Below are positions 54,541-63,410 of a stretch of 64,000 nucleotides of DNA, in pieces (positions within the stretch are counted from its first letter, which is position 1; every line of letters starts with the position of its first letter). The notes below the pieces were generated by a model that was given only the letters and a program-made list of their open reading frames with translations, was not told the DNA's origin and did no database searches. The translations under genes and the position numbers were made by a program. Source of the stretch: Fistulifera solaris (Eukaryota; Bacillariophyta; Bacillariophyceae; Naviculales; Stauroneidaceae); NCBI GenBank assembly GCA_030295235.1, contig AP026124.1, positions 1,302,001-1,366,000 of the forward strand. The letters are read 5' to 3'.

Positions 54541-55276
54541 CCTTGCGGCTTGAGAAAATAGAATTATTGAGTGGCTGTGTCTTATTTTCACAAGGTAAGC
54601 ACGCAGCTTCGCGAACGTCGAATACACTCGGAGTGAGAAAACAAAAAGAGGCGACGACTGAGCGAGCAGAACGGCAAGAATAGCGTCTTTATCGAACGGA
54701 ATGCAATTACAGTGATAACTCACAATGGTAGATTGGAGAATGTTATTTTGAGTGGTCTGTGAGCATCACCATGGCGGATGGCGGGATGTTTTCACTGGGT
54801 GCGCGAGCACGGTCCTTGGTCCTTGCGTCAGTGTTGGATACAGGAATGTACAATAAACAATCGATGCCGACGCCCCTTTCGTTCGCTGTATAAATTTTGG
54901 TGCAAATCCAATTTTCAGTCCCGAATCATCGGAATCCGGAGGAACACTTGCCTACTGCTTTCTACAAAGTACCTGGTATTTGAGAGTGGAAGCCGTAGCT
55001 CGCGAAGCGGCGCGCGCTTGTTTACAAAGTACTGGTTTATTGTTGTTCAGCGAGGTCCTCGTGTCGGAGCGGGGCTGCTTTGGTTCGCGAATATCATCAT
55101 GGTTGATCGTGCCATTGAAGACTGTGCGCGAAATGCGAAAGGTCACAAGCATTCGAAACCGTCTCGTTCTTGGCCTCGTTGTGAATAAATCGTTGCTCTT
55201 GCTGCTGAACAACACTGCTAAACAAAACACTCTTTCGTTTATCATATTATCGCTTATTTCAACAATAAACGGAGGG
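54541..55276. other. Intergenic, divergent promoters
   Basis: Between WDR89 and the lipidated small protein. Overlapping frames on both strands run through it (54778-55188 plus and 54952-55443 minus) but have no conserved features. Confidence 0.45.
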
Positions 55277-56081
55277 ATGGGTTGCTGCATGTCTTCGACG
55301 GAAGTAAGTCTTGACTGTGAAGATTCGAATGTCATGATGTTTTGCGTTCCTTGTAAACCAAGAGCAATATCATATTCGATACTCATTATTCCTCTTTTCC
55401 TTTTTTTCTTCTTCTTTATAAAGTACGTTGTTGATCCTGTCACGGGAGAAGAAAAGGTAAAGAAGAAATTGGGTGGAGCCTATCCGGGTCAACGACGACC
55501 ACAGCATGCTCCGTATGCGCCTCCGGATGCTGCCTTTGGAGCGGATAACAAAGCGACCGTGCATTTTAAAGCGTATGGAGGAGGAAATGCATTGACGCTG
55601 GTGCAACAGGATGGTACTGCTGCTCCCGAGTCGGGTAAACCGCAAGCTCAATTTATTCAAGGTATGTGAGATATGCGCATATGCTGCTTTTGATTCAATA
55701 GACACTCATTTCATTCGTTGCGTTCAGTGACATTGCCGAGCGGCGTCGAGGCGGGACAAACAATACACGTACAAGCACCGGACGGAAGATTGAATGCCAT
55801 TGTCATTCCCCCCCGGATTTGGGCCTGGTTCAACATTTACGGTCGAATTTGCACCCGAGGACGTTCCTCCACCTCCGAAACCCGAAATCCCCGATTCGGG
55901 CGATGGCTTTGCGGCCGGTTTTCACAATCCCAATTGGCGACCCGACGCGACCGCGACAGCTGTACCTGCCAATGAACCGGAAGTCGTGGTGCATGCCACC
56001 GAACAGGATGCGGATGGGTCCTACCCAACTACGACCTATCAACCCTTGTACACACCTACACCGGCTTATCCTTCTAAATAA
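55277..56081 (+). CDS. Putative N-myristoylated/palmitoylated small protein, unknown
   Basis: Exons 55277-55303, 55424-55661 and 55728-56081. The first coding exon encodes only MGCCMSSTE: Gly2 for N-myristoylation and two Cys for palmitoylation. The first intron (120 nt) ends in a long pyrimidine tract and AAAG; without splicing, that tract would read as a run of Phe. The middle has GEEKVKKKLGGAYPG and a Pro-rich segment. Exon 3 encodes a beta-type module, VTLPSGVEAGQTIHVQAPDG then IPPGFGPGSTFTVEF, a Gly/Pro repeat pattern frequent in stramenopile and plant proteins of unknown role. One break: C7 at 55808-55814 (six fit). Repair gives 205 residues. Likely on the cytosolic face of a membrane. 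Function unknown. Confidence 0.65.
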
Positions 56082-56157
56082 GAATAATCGGTTTTGGATA
56101 GGAGTAACTATTTATAATAAAAATATACATGTATTTCTCATTTCATCTACATTTGGA

Positions 56158-56619
56158 TCAACATTTTGAGGTTGTTGTTGGAGAAGAATCTTCGTCAATT
56201 TCTTGATTCTGTCGTTCCGCTACGATGCGTTGCGACCGCTTCCAATCGTCATCGGACATAAACATGGTTACATCATTCATACGCGGAGTATGTAGACCCA
56301 GCGATCGAGCCAGTGGCCGGCCTATGTGGTCGTCGGTCCACTGCGATGCGCAAGACAGAGCATAGAGACTGCGGTGCCAAAAGCGAATTCGTGCCGGAAT
56401 TTGTGCTTGATCCTCCTTGCTGGAGACGACATCCCAGTAGTAGTGCTCTGGAATGGAAACAATTTTGCGGAAAGTCCACTCGAGCGGATCCATATCTTCT
56501 GCATTCATATCAACGACTTGAGTTTGCTGGAGATATTCGATCATTTCTTCAGTCGACTGGAAGGCAGCAGGCATTGCTGTTGCTGGATTTAAAGCATCTT
56601 GGTTAATTGTGGGTGTCAT
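56158..56619 (-). CDS. Small protein, unknown
   Basis: 153 residues, ATG at 56619, clean frame. No recognised domain and no targeting signal. It has an acidic N-terminal helix (TEEMIEYLQQTQ), an aromatic middle (EHYYWDVVSSKE, RIRFWHRSLYAL) and an acidic, Thr-rich tail. Codon use is like its neighbours, so I think it is real. It converges with the lipidated-protein gene (76 nt). Confidence 0.55.
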   Translation of the reverse strand: MTPTINQDALNPATAMPAAFQSTEEMIEYLQQTQVVDMNAEDMDPLEWTFRKIVSIPEHYYWDVVSSKEDQAQIPARIRFWHRSLYALSCASQWTDDHIGRPLARSLGLHTPRMNDVTMFMSDDDWKRSQRIVAERQNQEIDEDSSPTTTSKC

Positions 56620-57010
56620 GGATGATTGTGATGGTGTAATTTTAAAAGGAAATGATTATTTGGTATGTGGTCCACCACAACACAATAAACGAAGACGGGT
56701 TTTATGTTTCTTTCGTGTCACACACTTCTTTCGTGTTATACTCGTCGCAAAAATCCAGAACAATGTCCGGGTTATCCTTTTTTCGAAAGATAATTTCGCT
56801 ACGGGGTCTACGTGAAATTCACGTAACCATTCGCAGCATTTGCTACGCGTTGCAACTTGCAACATTAAAAGCCGCAATGCGTGTGTGTCTCTTTTTCATT
56901 CAAAACCGGTACATGTTACGTAGTAATTCCAACTGAAGAACCTTTACTTTCTTCGTCGTCCATTTGCATCTTTCTTTCTTTCTTTCTGATCTAGTTGAAA
57001 GAAAAGTTGC
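56620..57010. other. Intergenic, divergent promoters
   Basis: Between the unknown protein and BET1. Contains a TTTC microsatellite (about 56970-56985). No gene. Confidence 0.5.
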
Positions 57011-57445
57011 ATGTCATTTTCACCAATGCATCAGCGAAAGGCACGGGGAAGCAATCACAGCAGCAGCGACAGCGACATGTACAAAGGTGGCTACGGCGAC
57101 ATTGAGGGCGGACGAAGAGGCAATCGCAATGGCTTTTCCTCGAGAGACACCAACACGGGAATCCTGGAACAGCAAAACAATGAACGCATCAATGAACTTT
57201 CCGAGCACGTGGCGCGTCTGAAAGGACTCACGATTGACATTGGCGATGAAGTACGACAACAAAACTCATTACTCAACGGCATGAACGATGGGTTTCAAAA
57301 TACGCGAGACTTATTGCAAGGGAGTTTAATGAGAATCGGAACTATGCTTGAATCGGGTGGCGCGAAGCATATGTGCTACTTGGTTGGTTTCAGTGTCTTT
57401 GTAATGGTCTTCCTGTGGTGGCTTATGAAATATCAGTCCTCATAG
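57011..57445 (+). CDS. BET1: Qc-SNARE BET1
   Basis: 144 residues, ATG at 57011. A Ser-rich N-terminus is followed by a SNARE motif (about 51-110; ILEQQNNERINELSEHV, GLTIDIGDEVRQQNSLLNGM) in which Gln84 is the expected ionic-layer residue, and a C-terminal membrane anchor (121-140, MCYLVGFSVFVMVFLWWLM). The LEQQN.E...LS..V..LK.L.IDIG pattern is that of BET1, the SNARE for ER-to-Golgi and intra-Golgi fusion, with Sed5, Bos1 and Sec22 as partners. The TRAPPC11 gene in this window acts on the same route. Confidence 0.9.
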   Translation: MSFSPMHQRKARGSNHSSSDSDMYKGGYGDIEGGRRGNRNGFSSRDTNTGILEQQNNERINELSEHVARLKGLTIDIGDEVRQQNSLLNGMNDGFQNTRDLLQGSLMRIGTMLESGGAKHMCYLVGFSVFVMVFLWWLMKYQSS

Positions 57446-57480
57446 TTTGAAAAACGGACACGCGCAACACAAAGAAGTAC

Positions 57481-57790
57481 TTAAGATATTCGATTTGCAT
57501 CTCCTTTTCCCATATTTTGTATGATTGTCAACATCCTCGTTTCTTTTTTGGAAAATACCTTATTGTACCAAGGAGCTTCCATTTTAAAAAATTCAACCTC
57601 TTCCGCGTGCTTCCGTAACGTCACATTCCGTATTCCTCCAGACTTCCCGGCCGTTTTTAATTCTCCTTTGGCGATCCGGTCTGCAGAAGCAATGTCGCAA
57701 ACGCTCTCGCATACCGGTGCTGAATATATGTCCTTATCGCACCATTGCTGTTCACCGAAAGTCACTGGATAGAGTTCCCGTAGTCCTCGT
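57481..57790 (-). pseudogene. Decayed copy of the C-terminal part of the C3orf33-like gene
   Basis: Just downstream of the C3orf33-like gene and on the same strand lies a frame encoding ELYPVTFGE, ADRIAKGELKTAGK and EEVEFFKMEAPWYNKVF. The intact gene has GLYPIPLDG, TDRIAKAEFEAAKK and EEVEFQMKAPWYKKVF in the same order and spacing. No N-terminal part or good start codon precedes the fragment, and the rest has drifted. A partial tandem duplication followed by decay is the simplest reading; a small surviving protein from ATG/GTG near 57765 cannot be excluded. Confidence 0.6.
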
Positions 57791-57865
57791 ACTTTGAGAT
57801 GCGCAGAAACGCAAACACAAAGAAAAATTGAAAAAGTCCGCTTTGACCGGAACTTTGTTTCATAG

Positions 57866-58913
57866 TCAACCTCCTCGTACCCAGCGAAAGACCTTCTTGT
57901 ACCAAGGAGCTTTCATTTGAAACTCTACCTCTTCCACAATATCCCGACGGGCTTCTCGTACCCGCGGATCACTCCACATCCCGTAAGACTTTTTTTGCCG
58001 CTTCAAACTCCGCTTTAGCAATCCGATCTGTGTAAGCACTATCTATGCGAAGATCACGAATGATATCTGAAGCATCGCGAATCTTTCCATCCAACGGTAT
58101 CGGGTATAAGCCGTCAGTGCACGGGCTGGCATGTCCTTGTCGTACCATAGATTCACCAACATCCACCGGGAATAGTTGCAGTGTATTCGATCGATAATAC
58201 ATCTTTACAATTGCAACTTGCGGGTCGTCTTCGTGGTATTGTTGTTGATTATGACTTGAACTGTTCTCTAGCAATTCCAACTCTGGCAAATCCAGTTTGC
58301 GTTTCGTCCGATGAGTGTTGTCGTCTCTCGATGACACATTTCTTACTTGACGCGCCATGAGCTGGCAACTTACCGGAGTTCGTTGCCGTATTAACTGATC
58401 CCACCATTGCCCCGTCGCATACTCATTGTGCACTACCGCCGCCAGTTGCACCGTCAATAGTTCGCGGTCGAGTTCATCCCGACGTGCTCCTAACACGGCA
58501 GCTGCCGGATGCATGCGCATGACCCAATCAAACCAAGATTTCGACAGAACACGCTCCATGGGTGAAAGATGTCGTACTTGACAGAGAATGGCGTTGTTGT
58601 TGGGACTGACGGCTCGTTTGACGAGACGACAATGAATCGTCCGTCGCTTGGTAAAATAATGTGCGGGTATTTCCGAGACCGTTCGATAGCGAAAGAACAG
58701 AGGCGTGTGAGCTAATCCGTATACTGCCAAAGCAGTGATGGTTGCCATGGTAGTGTATCGAGCTAAAATGAGATTCTCATTAAGAGAATCGGAAAATTTC
58801 GCGAGGGAATTCCCAAACGAAGATGGCGTATTGCCAATTTCCGTCTGAGGAGCGTTATTCTTTGAAACTGACAAGGCAGATGCTTCTACTGTGTTGTTTT
58901 CTCGTTCGTTCAT
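57866..58913 (-). CDS. C3orf33-like membrane protein
   Basis: ATG at 58913. After a polar N-terminus, a membrane span (about residues 53-75, MATITALAVYGLAHTPLFF) is followed by SEIPAHYFTKRRTIHCRLVK. Animal C3orf33 has the same arrangement: one span, then SSDIPVEFIRRNVKLRGRLRR and a staphylococcal-nuclease-like (SNase/OB) fold. The later part (VAIVKMYYRSNTL, GESMVRQGHASPC) would be the rest of that fold and is followed by a helical tail. No catalytic nuclease residues are certain. One break near the end: C2 at 57974-57975 (one fits); repair carries the frame to the stop at 57866, giving 348 residues and the tail EEVEFQMKAPWYKKVF. Function in any organism is poorly known. Confidence 0.6.
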
Positions 58914-59517
58914 GGTTAACGCAACGCATTTGAGATCACAAAGTCGTACTTATTCTCACTGCTTGTTTGTGTGAAAGGTCGAAAGGCGTGCCAAGTTACA
59001 AACAAAAATGGAAATAATCCGAATTAGAGGGAGAAAAGAGAAAAAATCAATCCAGGCGTCAGTCGTCAACCGTCAACCGTCGTTCAGCGTCATCGACTGC
59101 AAGAGATGCAGGTGGCATTCGTCAAACTATCTTTCAGGATGTGGGATCCGACATCTTATCACGTTTTGTAGTATACCGGTAGAGCCGTGAAGAAGGTGAC
59201 GCAACCTTGAAAAGAATAGCGGGTCTGACTTTTGGGTGATCGGTGATCGGTGAGATCGGAGCTGAATGAAAATTTGCGTTCCATGTTCTTTTTTAGATGA
59301 TGAAAAGAGAACTGCAATCAAAAACGAGTCAACGCATCGGAATTCTGAAGGCAAAAAAAGAAAGATATTGAATCTCCTTCTATCGATCTATCTCAGTTAT
59401 CTTTCCTTTGTGGCAAGGAAACATTATCCTGAATGAAAAAGGATTTGTGGCGGCCTCAGAAAACATTACAACAGACGACTCGAATCACCACTTCAAAGCA
59501 AAGCGACATTCTCTTCG
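58914..59517. other. Intergenic, divergent promoters
   Basis: Between the C3orf33-like gene and the plastid protein gene. Has a small direct repeat (gtcaaccgtc twice near 59065) and ggtgatcggtgatcggtgag near 59235. No gene. Confidence 0.5.
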
Positions 59518-60264
59518 ATGATTCATGAAAAAATCAATATGAGTCGTCGAGCAAATTCCATCTCCCACAACAGAACACGCACGGCAACGCTGTTCCTTTA
59601 TATATTCCTTCATCTGATGACGGTAACCACAGAAGCATTTCTCGGCGCGAGATGTCCCCGCCAGATTTTATCCACACATTTGAAGTACGGCGACCATCAC
59701 GATCGGTTCGATGACAAAGAACTGCAACAGCGTCTTACACAAATGCGTATAAAACTCCTGGAAGCCGAAATTCGCATGTTACCCAAGCCGAATCTGTCAC
59801 CGAAAGCGTTTGTGATGGAACTCCTGGAAGCTATTGCCAATAACGGAGAGCCGCTGCCCGATGCCGGCTTTCGTTCTTTGATACGGGCGTCCACTCCCTC
59901 CTGGAAACGTCGATTGTATCATTCAGTAGCGGCACCGCCGTCTGCAAATTTGGATCATGTGGCATCAGCCTTGGGTGAAACCATGGCGCGTTCCGATAAT
60001 CAGTTTGCTATTCTGGTGGGAGAGGGAGAAAAATTTAGAATCACTTTTCCGACCGATACGGTCGATTATGGAGACGGAACGAGTTGGGTGGAATGTCGCT
60101 TACGAGGACGGGACAGCGATAAGCTCTTGGTCATGATTGGTTGGCAATTGGTTCAACGAGAAGACGATGGAGCTTGGTTGGTTGACTCGGTTGACTGGCA
60201 AGACTTTCGTGACCAGTTTCGCCCCGGAATTGGAAGAGAAGAATGGATGAGGATTTGCGGCTAG
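59518..60264 (+). CDS. Putative plastid-targeted protein, unknown
   Basis: 248 residues from ATG 59518; Met at 59539 is an alternative. A signal peptide ending VTTEAF|LGARC carries the plastid-import Phe. The mature part starts with a charged helix (LQQRLTQMRIKLLEAEIRM) and continues with a compact alpha/beta region: FAILVGEGEKFRITFPTDTV, DGTSWVECRLRGRDSD, VMIGWQLVQREDDGAWLVDS. The last part looks like the curved sheet of an NTF2/DUF4864-like fold, but I do not claim that family. No breaks. Stroma is the likely location. Confidence 0.6.
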   Translation: MIHEKINMSRRANSISHNRTRTATLFLYIFLHLMTVTTEAFLGARCPRQILSTHLKYGDHHDRFDDKELQQRLTQMRIKLLEAEIRMLPKPNLSPKAFVMELLEAIANNGEPLPDAGFRSLIRASTPSWKRRLYHSVAAPPSANLDHVASALGETMARSDNQFAILVGEGEKFRITFPTDTVDYGDGTSWVECRLRGRDSDKLLVMIGWQLVQREDDGAWLVDSVDWQDFRDQFRPGIGREEWMRICG

Positions 60265-60616
60265 AATGATATCAAAGAAGTTATATCGTTTTGGTCTCGT
60301 GGATTTGTTTTGTTTCTCAATAGAATGTTTATTATCGACTTTCCACGATTCAACAATCTACTGGCTTTTTAATGTTACCAAGCTGTTACTTGTAAAATCC
60401 CTAAATGATCCCCTTTCTCTTTATCTATGTTGCCCCGTTGTCCCCTAGATTCTAAGCTCAAATTTCAAGAGCTCCCAAGTGTCCGTTCATTTCTGAAACT
60501 TAACCCCTTTATACGCATAGCACTCAAATACTCCCCCCATAAACTCGTCATCTCCATTTCTCCCCCAATGCCCTTATCTCTCTTGAGCTGTGAAGTATAT
60601 CCCCCTTTTCTATTTG
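60265..60616. other. Intergenic, convergent 3' ends
   Basis: Between two convergent genes. C/T-rich on the plus strand (60500-60620). No gene. Confidence 0.5.
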
Positions 60617-61631
60617 TTATACCTTTCGATGCAATAATCTTCCCGCACACGCCGTCTCAAGTTGAATGGCAGGTGTCACAGCATCCCAATACTCGTTGAC
60701 AACCTCCACTGCGCTGAACAGTCTCGGATATTCCGTACGCACCAAGATTGGAAATGAACCCGATCGCTGTCCATTACCATCCATTGATGAAAATTGCGCC
60801 TGAATCTCCAATGCTTCCCCCGGTTGAAGATACTTGATCGACCAAGCAATAGTTCTTTTCATTTCGTCCCAGACACCACCAGGTCTCGACAATCTCACCG
60901 ACTCTCCGTCCATATTTGGCGGAACGGCCATGATTATCATGATTTGGTAAAGAGGAAATTGATTGGATGGGTTGGCTCTAATTTTAAATCCAACACGAGT
61001 GTGCTCTCTCGATTGTTGAACACGGCTTTTGACTAACTGACAACACGGACGGAAGCGAGTGAGATTGATCACGGCCACCCAAACGTTAACTATCAAGAGA
61101 AACTTACCAATGGTACAGGTCGTAGTGTCGGTATGCAGAAATATTTGAGTACGATTGTTTCTCGAAAGGGAGATGCTGGTGAACTGTTCAACGATATTCT
61201 CAATATCCGGTCGGATGAATGCAGGCCCCGGGACGAGACTCTGTCGGTAATATCGCAGCATACATCTACTCGTTCTTCGATACGATCGATTTGCCCCAGT
61301 AAATCTCTCAATACGATACAAAAGGTGTCGACGATGGCCCCATTGCTTGTACATAAATAGTCCCCTCGATGCTGATCTCACCCTCATTCGATACGTCATC
61401 GTACTGAGCCGCCAGCTGCTCGTGACTATAGACTTTGACGAGTGGTGTAGACGACGCGTTTGGTTCATTTGTGACAAGCGAACGATAAGCGCGTTCGGTT
61501 GCGCGGGCAGTGGATTGATCGGCCGATAAATGAAAGGGGTCGTTGTTGAAAGATGATTCTGGCCTACCCAAGGCATCGCTGCGTACAAAACGGTCGGAGG
61601 AACGATCTGACAAGTCTCTGTCGCTTCGCAT
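60617..61631 (-). CDS. Mu-homology-domain protein (muniscin/TCUP-like)
   Basis: Exons 61108-61631 and 60617-61032; the 75-nt intron ends at the second of two AG sites. Two breaks, both needing one more base: C4 at 61338-61341 and C4 at 61226-61229 (plus strand). Repair gives 313 residues. The N-terminus is disordered; a sheet starts at GEISIEGTIYVQAMG, and the C-terminal half reads as a mu-homology domain: RVGFKIRANPSNQFPLYQI, MAVPPNMDGESVRLS, GVWDEMKRTIAWSIKYLQPG, EIQAQFSS and LFSAVEVVNEYWDA. Such domains are the cargo-binding part of adaptor mu subunits, stonins and muniscins. With no sigma-like N-terminal domain and no F-BAR, the TSET subunit TCUP is the nearest layout. It would act at the plasma membrane in endocytosis. 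Subfamily is inferred. Confidence 0.6.
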
Positions 61632-62120
61632 GGCATCTATCGGCCAGAGTTGATTCCTTTATTAGCAAAAGCTACTTAATGGGGCATTTGAGAAGACGAT
61701 CGTTGTTAAAGTAAAACTGGTAGGTCTTTTGATTGCCTTGACATTGTTGTTCATCTTTGCCATAGTGCTATATCCTCGAAGTGTAAGTCATCATGACATG
61801 ACTGGATTTCAGTCATGATTTGGCATTAAAGGTGAGTAACCTTAATTGGATCAACTGCAACATGCAACCTCTTATGGATTTCCTCCCACACAATTAATTA
61901 TAGTCATGTCGCTTTTTTAAGTAAAATCCAAGGAATTTCGCAAGTCGATACAAAGTAGTAAGGAAATAGGTGAAAACCCAAGATGAGTTGCGCGTCTCTT
62001 TCATTTATTTTTATCTTCATTATTATTTGATGTAAAATCCAAGTCAAAGAGCTGCAAAAAAATTCTTTAATTGCCAACAAAAGAAATACGGTGGTCTATG
62101 ATATATATATTTGTCAATCT
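61632..62120. other. Intergenic with inverted repeat
   Basis: Between divergent genes. Contains the perfect inverted repeat at 61797-61817 and AT-rich sequence after it. No gene. Confidence 0.5.
61797..61817. repeat. Perfect inverted repeat CATGACTG-N5-CAGTCATG
   Basis: CATGACTG (61797-61804), spacer GATTT, CAGTCATG (61810-61817): 8 of 8 paired. It has the same arms as the dispersed copies at 1156, 36716, 41378 and 43780. Confidence 0.7.
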
Positions 62121-63340
62121 ATGCCGGAAGCCCGCAAAATGAATTCACAGCACAAACACTGCTACCTCGACTTCGACTTGGACGACACACGTTACAAACT
62201 GGGTCAAGCGGCTGCCTTTTGTCATGCGACGAACCAACGCTACGGTTTCAGCTCGCCCGACTTGCGACAACTGGGAGGAAGCGAGTTGAAACGGATACCT
62301 GATTATTTGGAAAATGATCACGAGTGGAAGGGCACATCCATAGCTCTATTGCCGGTAAAAAGTTCTCGTATCGTCTTGCAGCTGAAATGGGATGTCGCGC
62401 CTTTGGCTTGTGAGAACTTTCTTGCACTGTGCTGTAACGATGAGAAGCAAATAGGGCAATCAGGCAAGCCATTGACGTATCGCAATTCAACGGTTCATCG
62501 AGTTATTCCGAAGTTTGTCGTTCAGGGAGGCGATGTAAGTCAACAACATCTGGCTTTTTCGCTGTGAAGGTCAATCTCACATTACCTAATTCTTGCGATC
62601 ATATTACTGATTAATTGTGTACCATCAAACAGATTGTTTTCGGAAACGGTAGTGGAGGAGAATCTATATTCAATGGGAAGAAATTCAAAGATGAACGACT
62701 TGGTTTGTTGTTGAAACACGATCGGCGTGGAATACTTAGTATGGGAAATAGTGGAAAGAACAGCAATACGTCCCAGTTCTTTATTACTTTCGATAAGGCG
62801 CCACAGTGCGATGGTAAACATGTTATTTTCGGTGAAGTAGTCAGCGGATGGGATGTTTTGGACTCTCTGGAAGGCACGGGAACGCCCAATACGGAAACCC
62901 CACAAGTTTCTATTAAAATAACCGATTGTGGTGCTTGGACTCCTTTGCAAACCCCTGGTGCTGGATACTGGTACGATCAACCCGACGAGAAGAGCTACTC
63001 AGGTATTTCACCTGTCTTTGTGGTGCGTCCCCGAGTGGCCATTTTGGCCCCGAATGACCAAGTGGCAGATAAATTCAAAGTAGCTCTCGAACCAGTATGC
63101 ACTGTTGTTACGGCTACAACAATCGGCACCATTAATACATGGCTTCAATGCTATGCAATCGATCTTCTTGTTGTGGCTCCGGCTTGTGAAACGGAAGCGC
63201 ACCAACTTACTCTACCCTCGGATTGGGGAATCACCACAGAACATACCATTCTCATTTCCAAACCGATAGACGCACTACAGAATATACGATCGCATTCATG
63301 GTTAGTCTCGAGAAACTGGTCACTCGACGGTGCAATATAG
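62121..63340 (+). CDS. Cyclophilin-type PPIase with extra C-terminal domain
   Basis: Exons 62121-62534 and 62633-63340 (98-nt intron, phase 0), 373 residues. Residues about 80-238 form a cyclophilin: VHRVIPKFVVQGGD with catalytic Arg127, GILSMGNSGKNSNTSQFFIT and CDGKHVIFGEVVSGWDVLD. The Trp that contacts cyclosporin in cyclophilin A is replaced (APQCDGKH), so weak drug binding is expected. The PPIase domain is preceded by 80 unrecognised residues and followed by about 110 residues (RVAILAPNDQVADKFKVALE, YAIDLLVVAPACE, HTILISKPID) whose alternating strands and helices recall a receiver-like fold. The start is the first ATG; upstream codons have none. Confidence 0.82.
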
Positions 63341-63410
63341 GAAGCTGAAACGCAATGAGGCAGAAGTCATGTTGACGACACATTTCTAAATTACTTAGAC
63401 GTACTCTATC

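Noticed and set aside
54541-54723. N-terminal extension of WDR89-like protein
   Set aside because: In-frame but without propeller or targeting features; ATG 54540 fits the family start.
54778-55188. 136-codon plus-strand frame
   Set aside because: No conserved features; overlapped by an opposite-strand frame of similar length; promoter region of the lipidated-protein gene.
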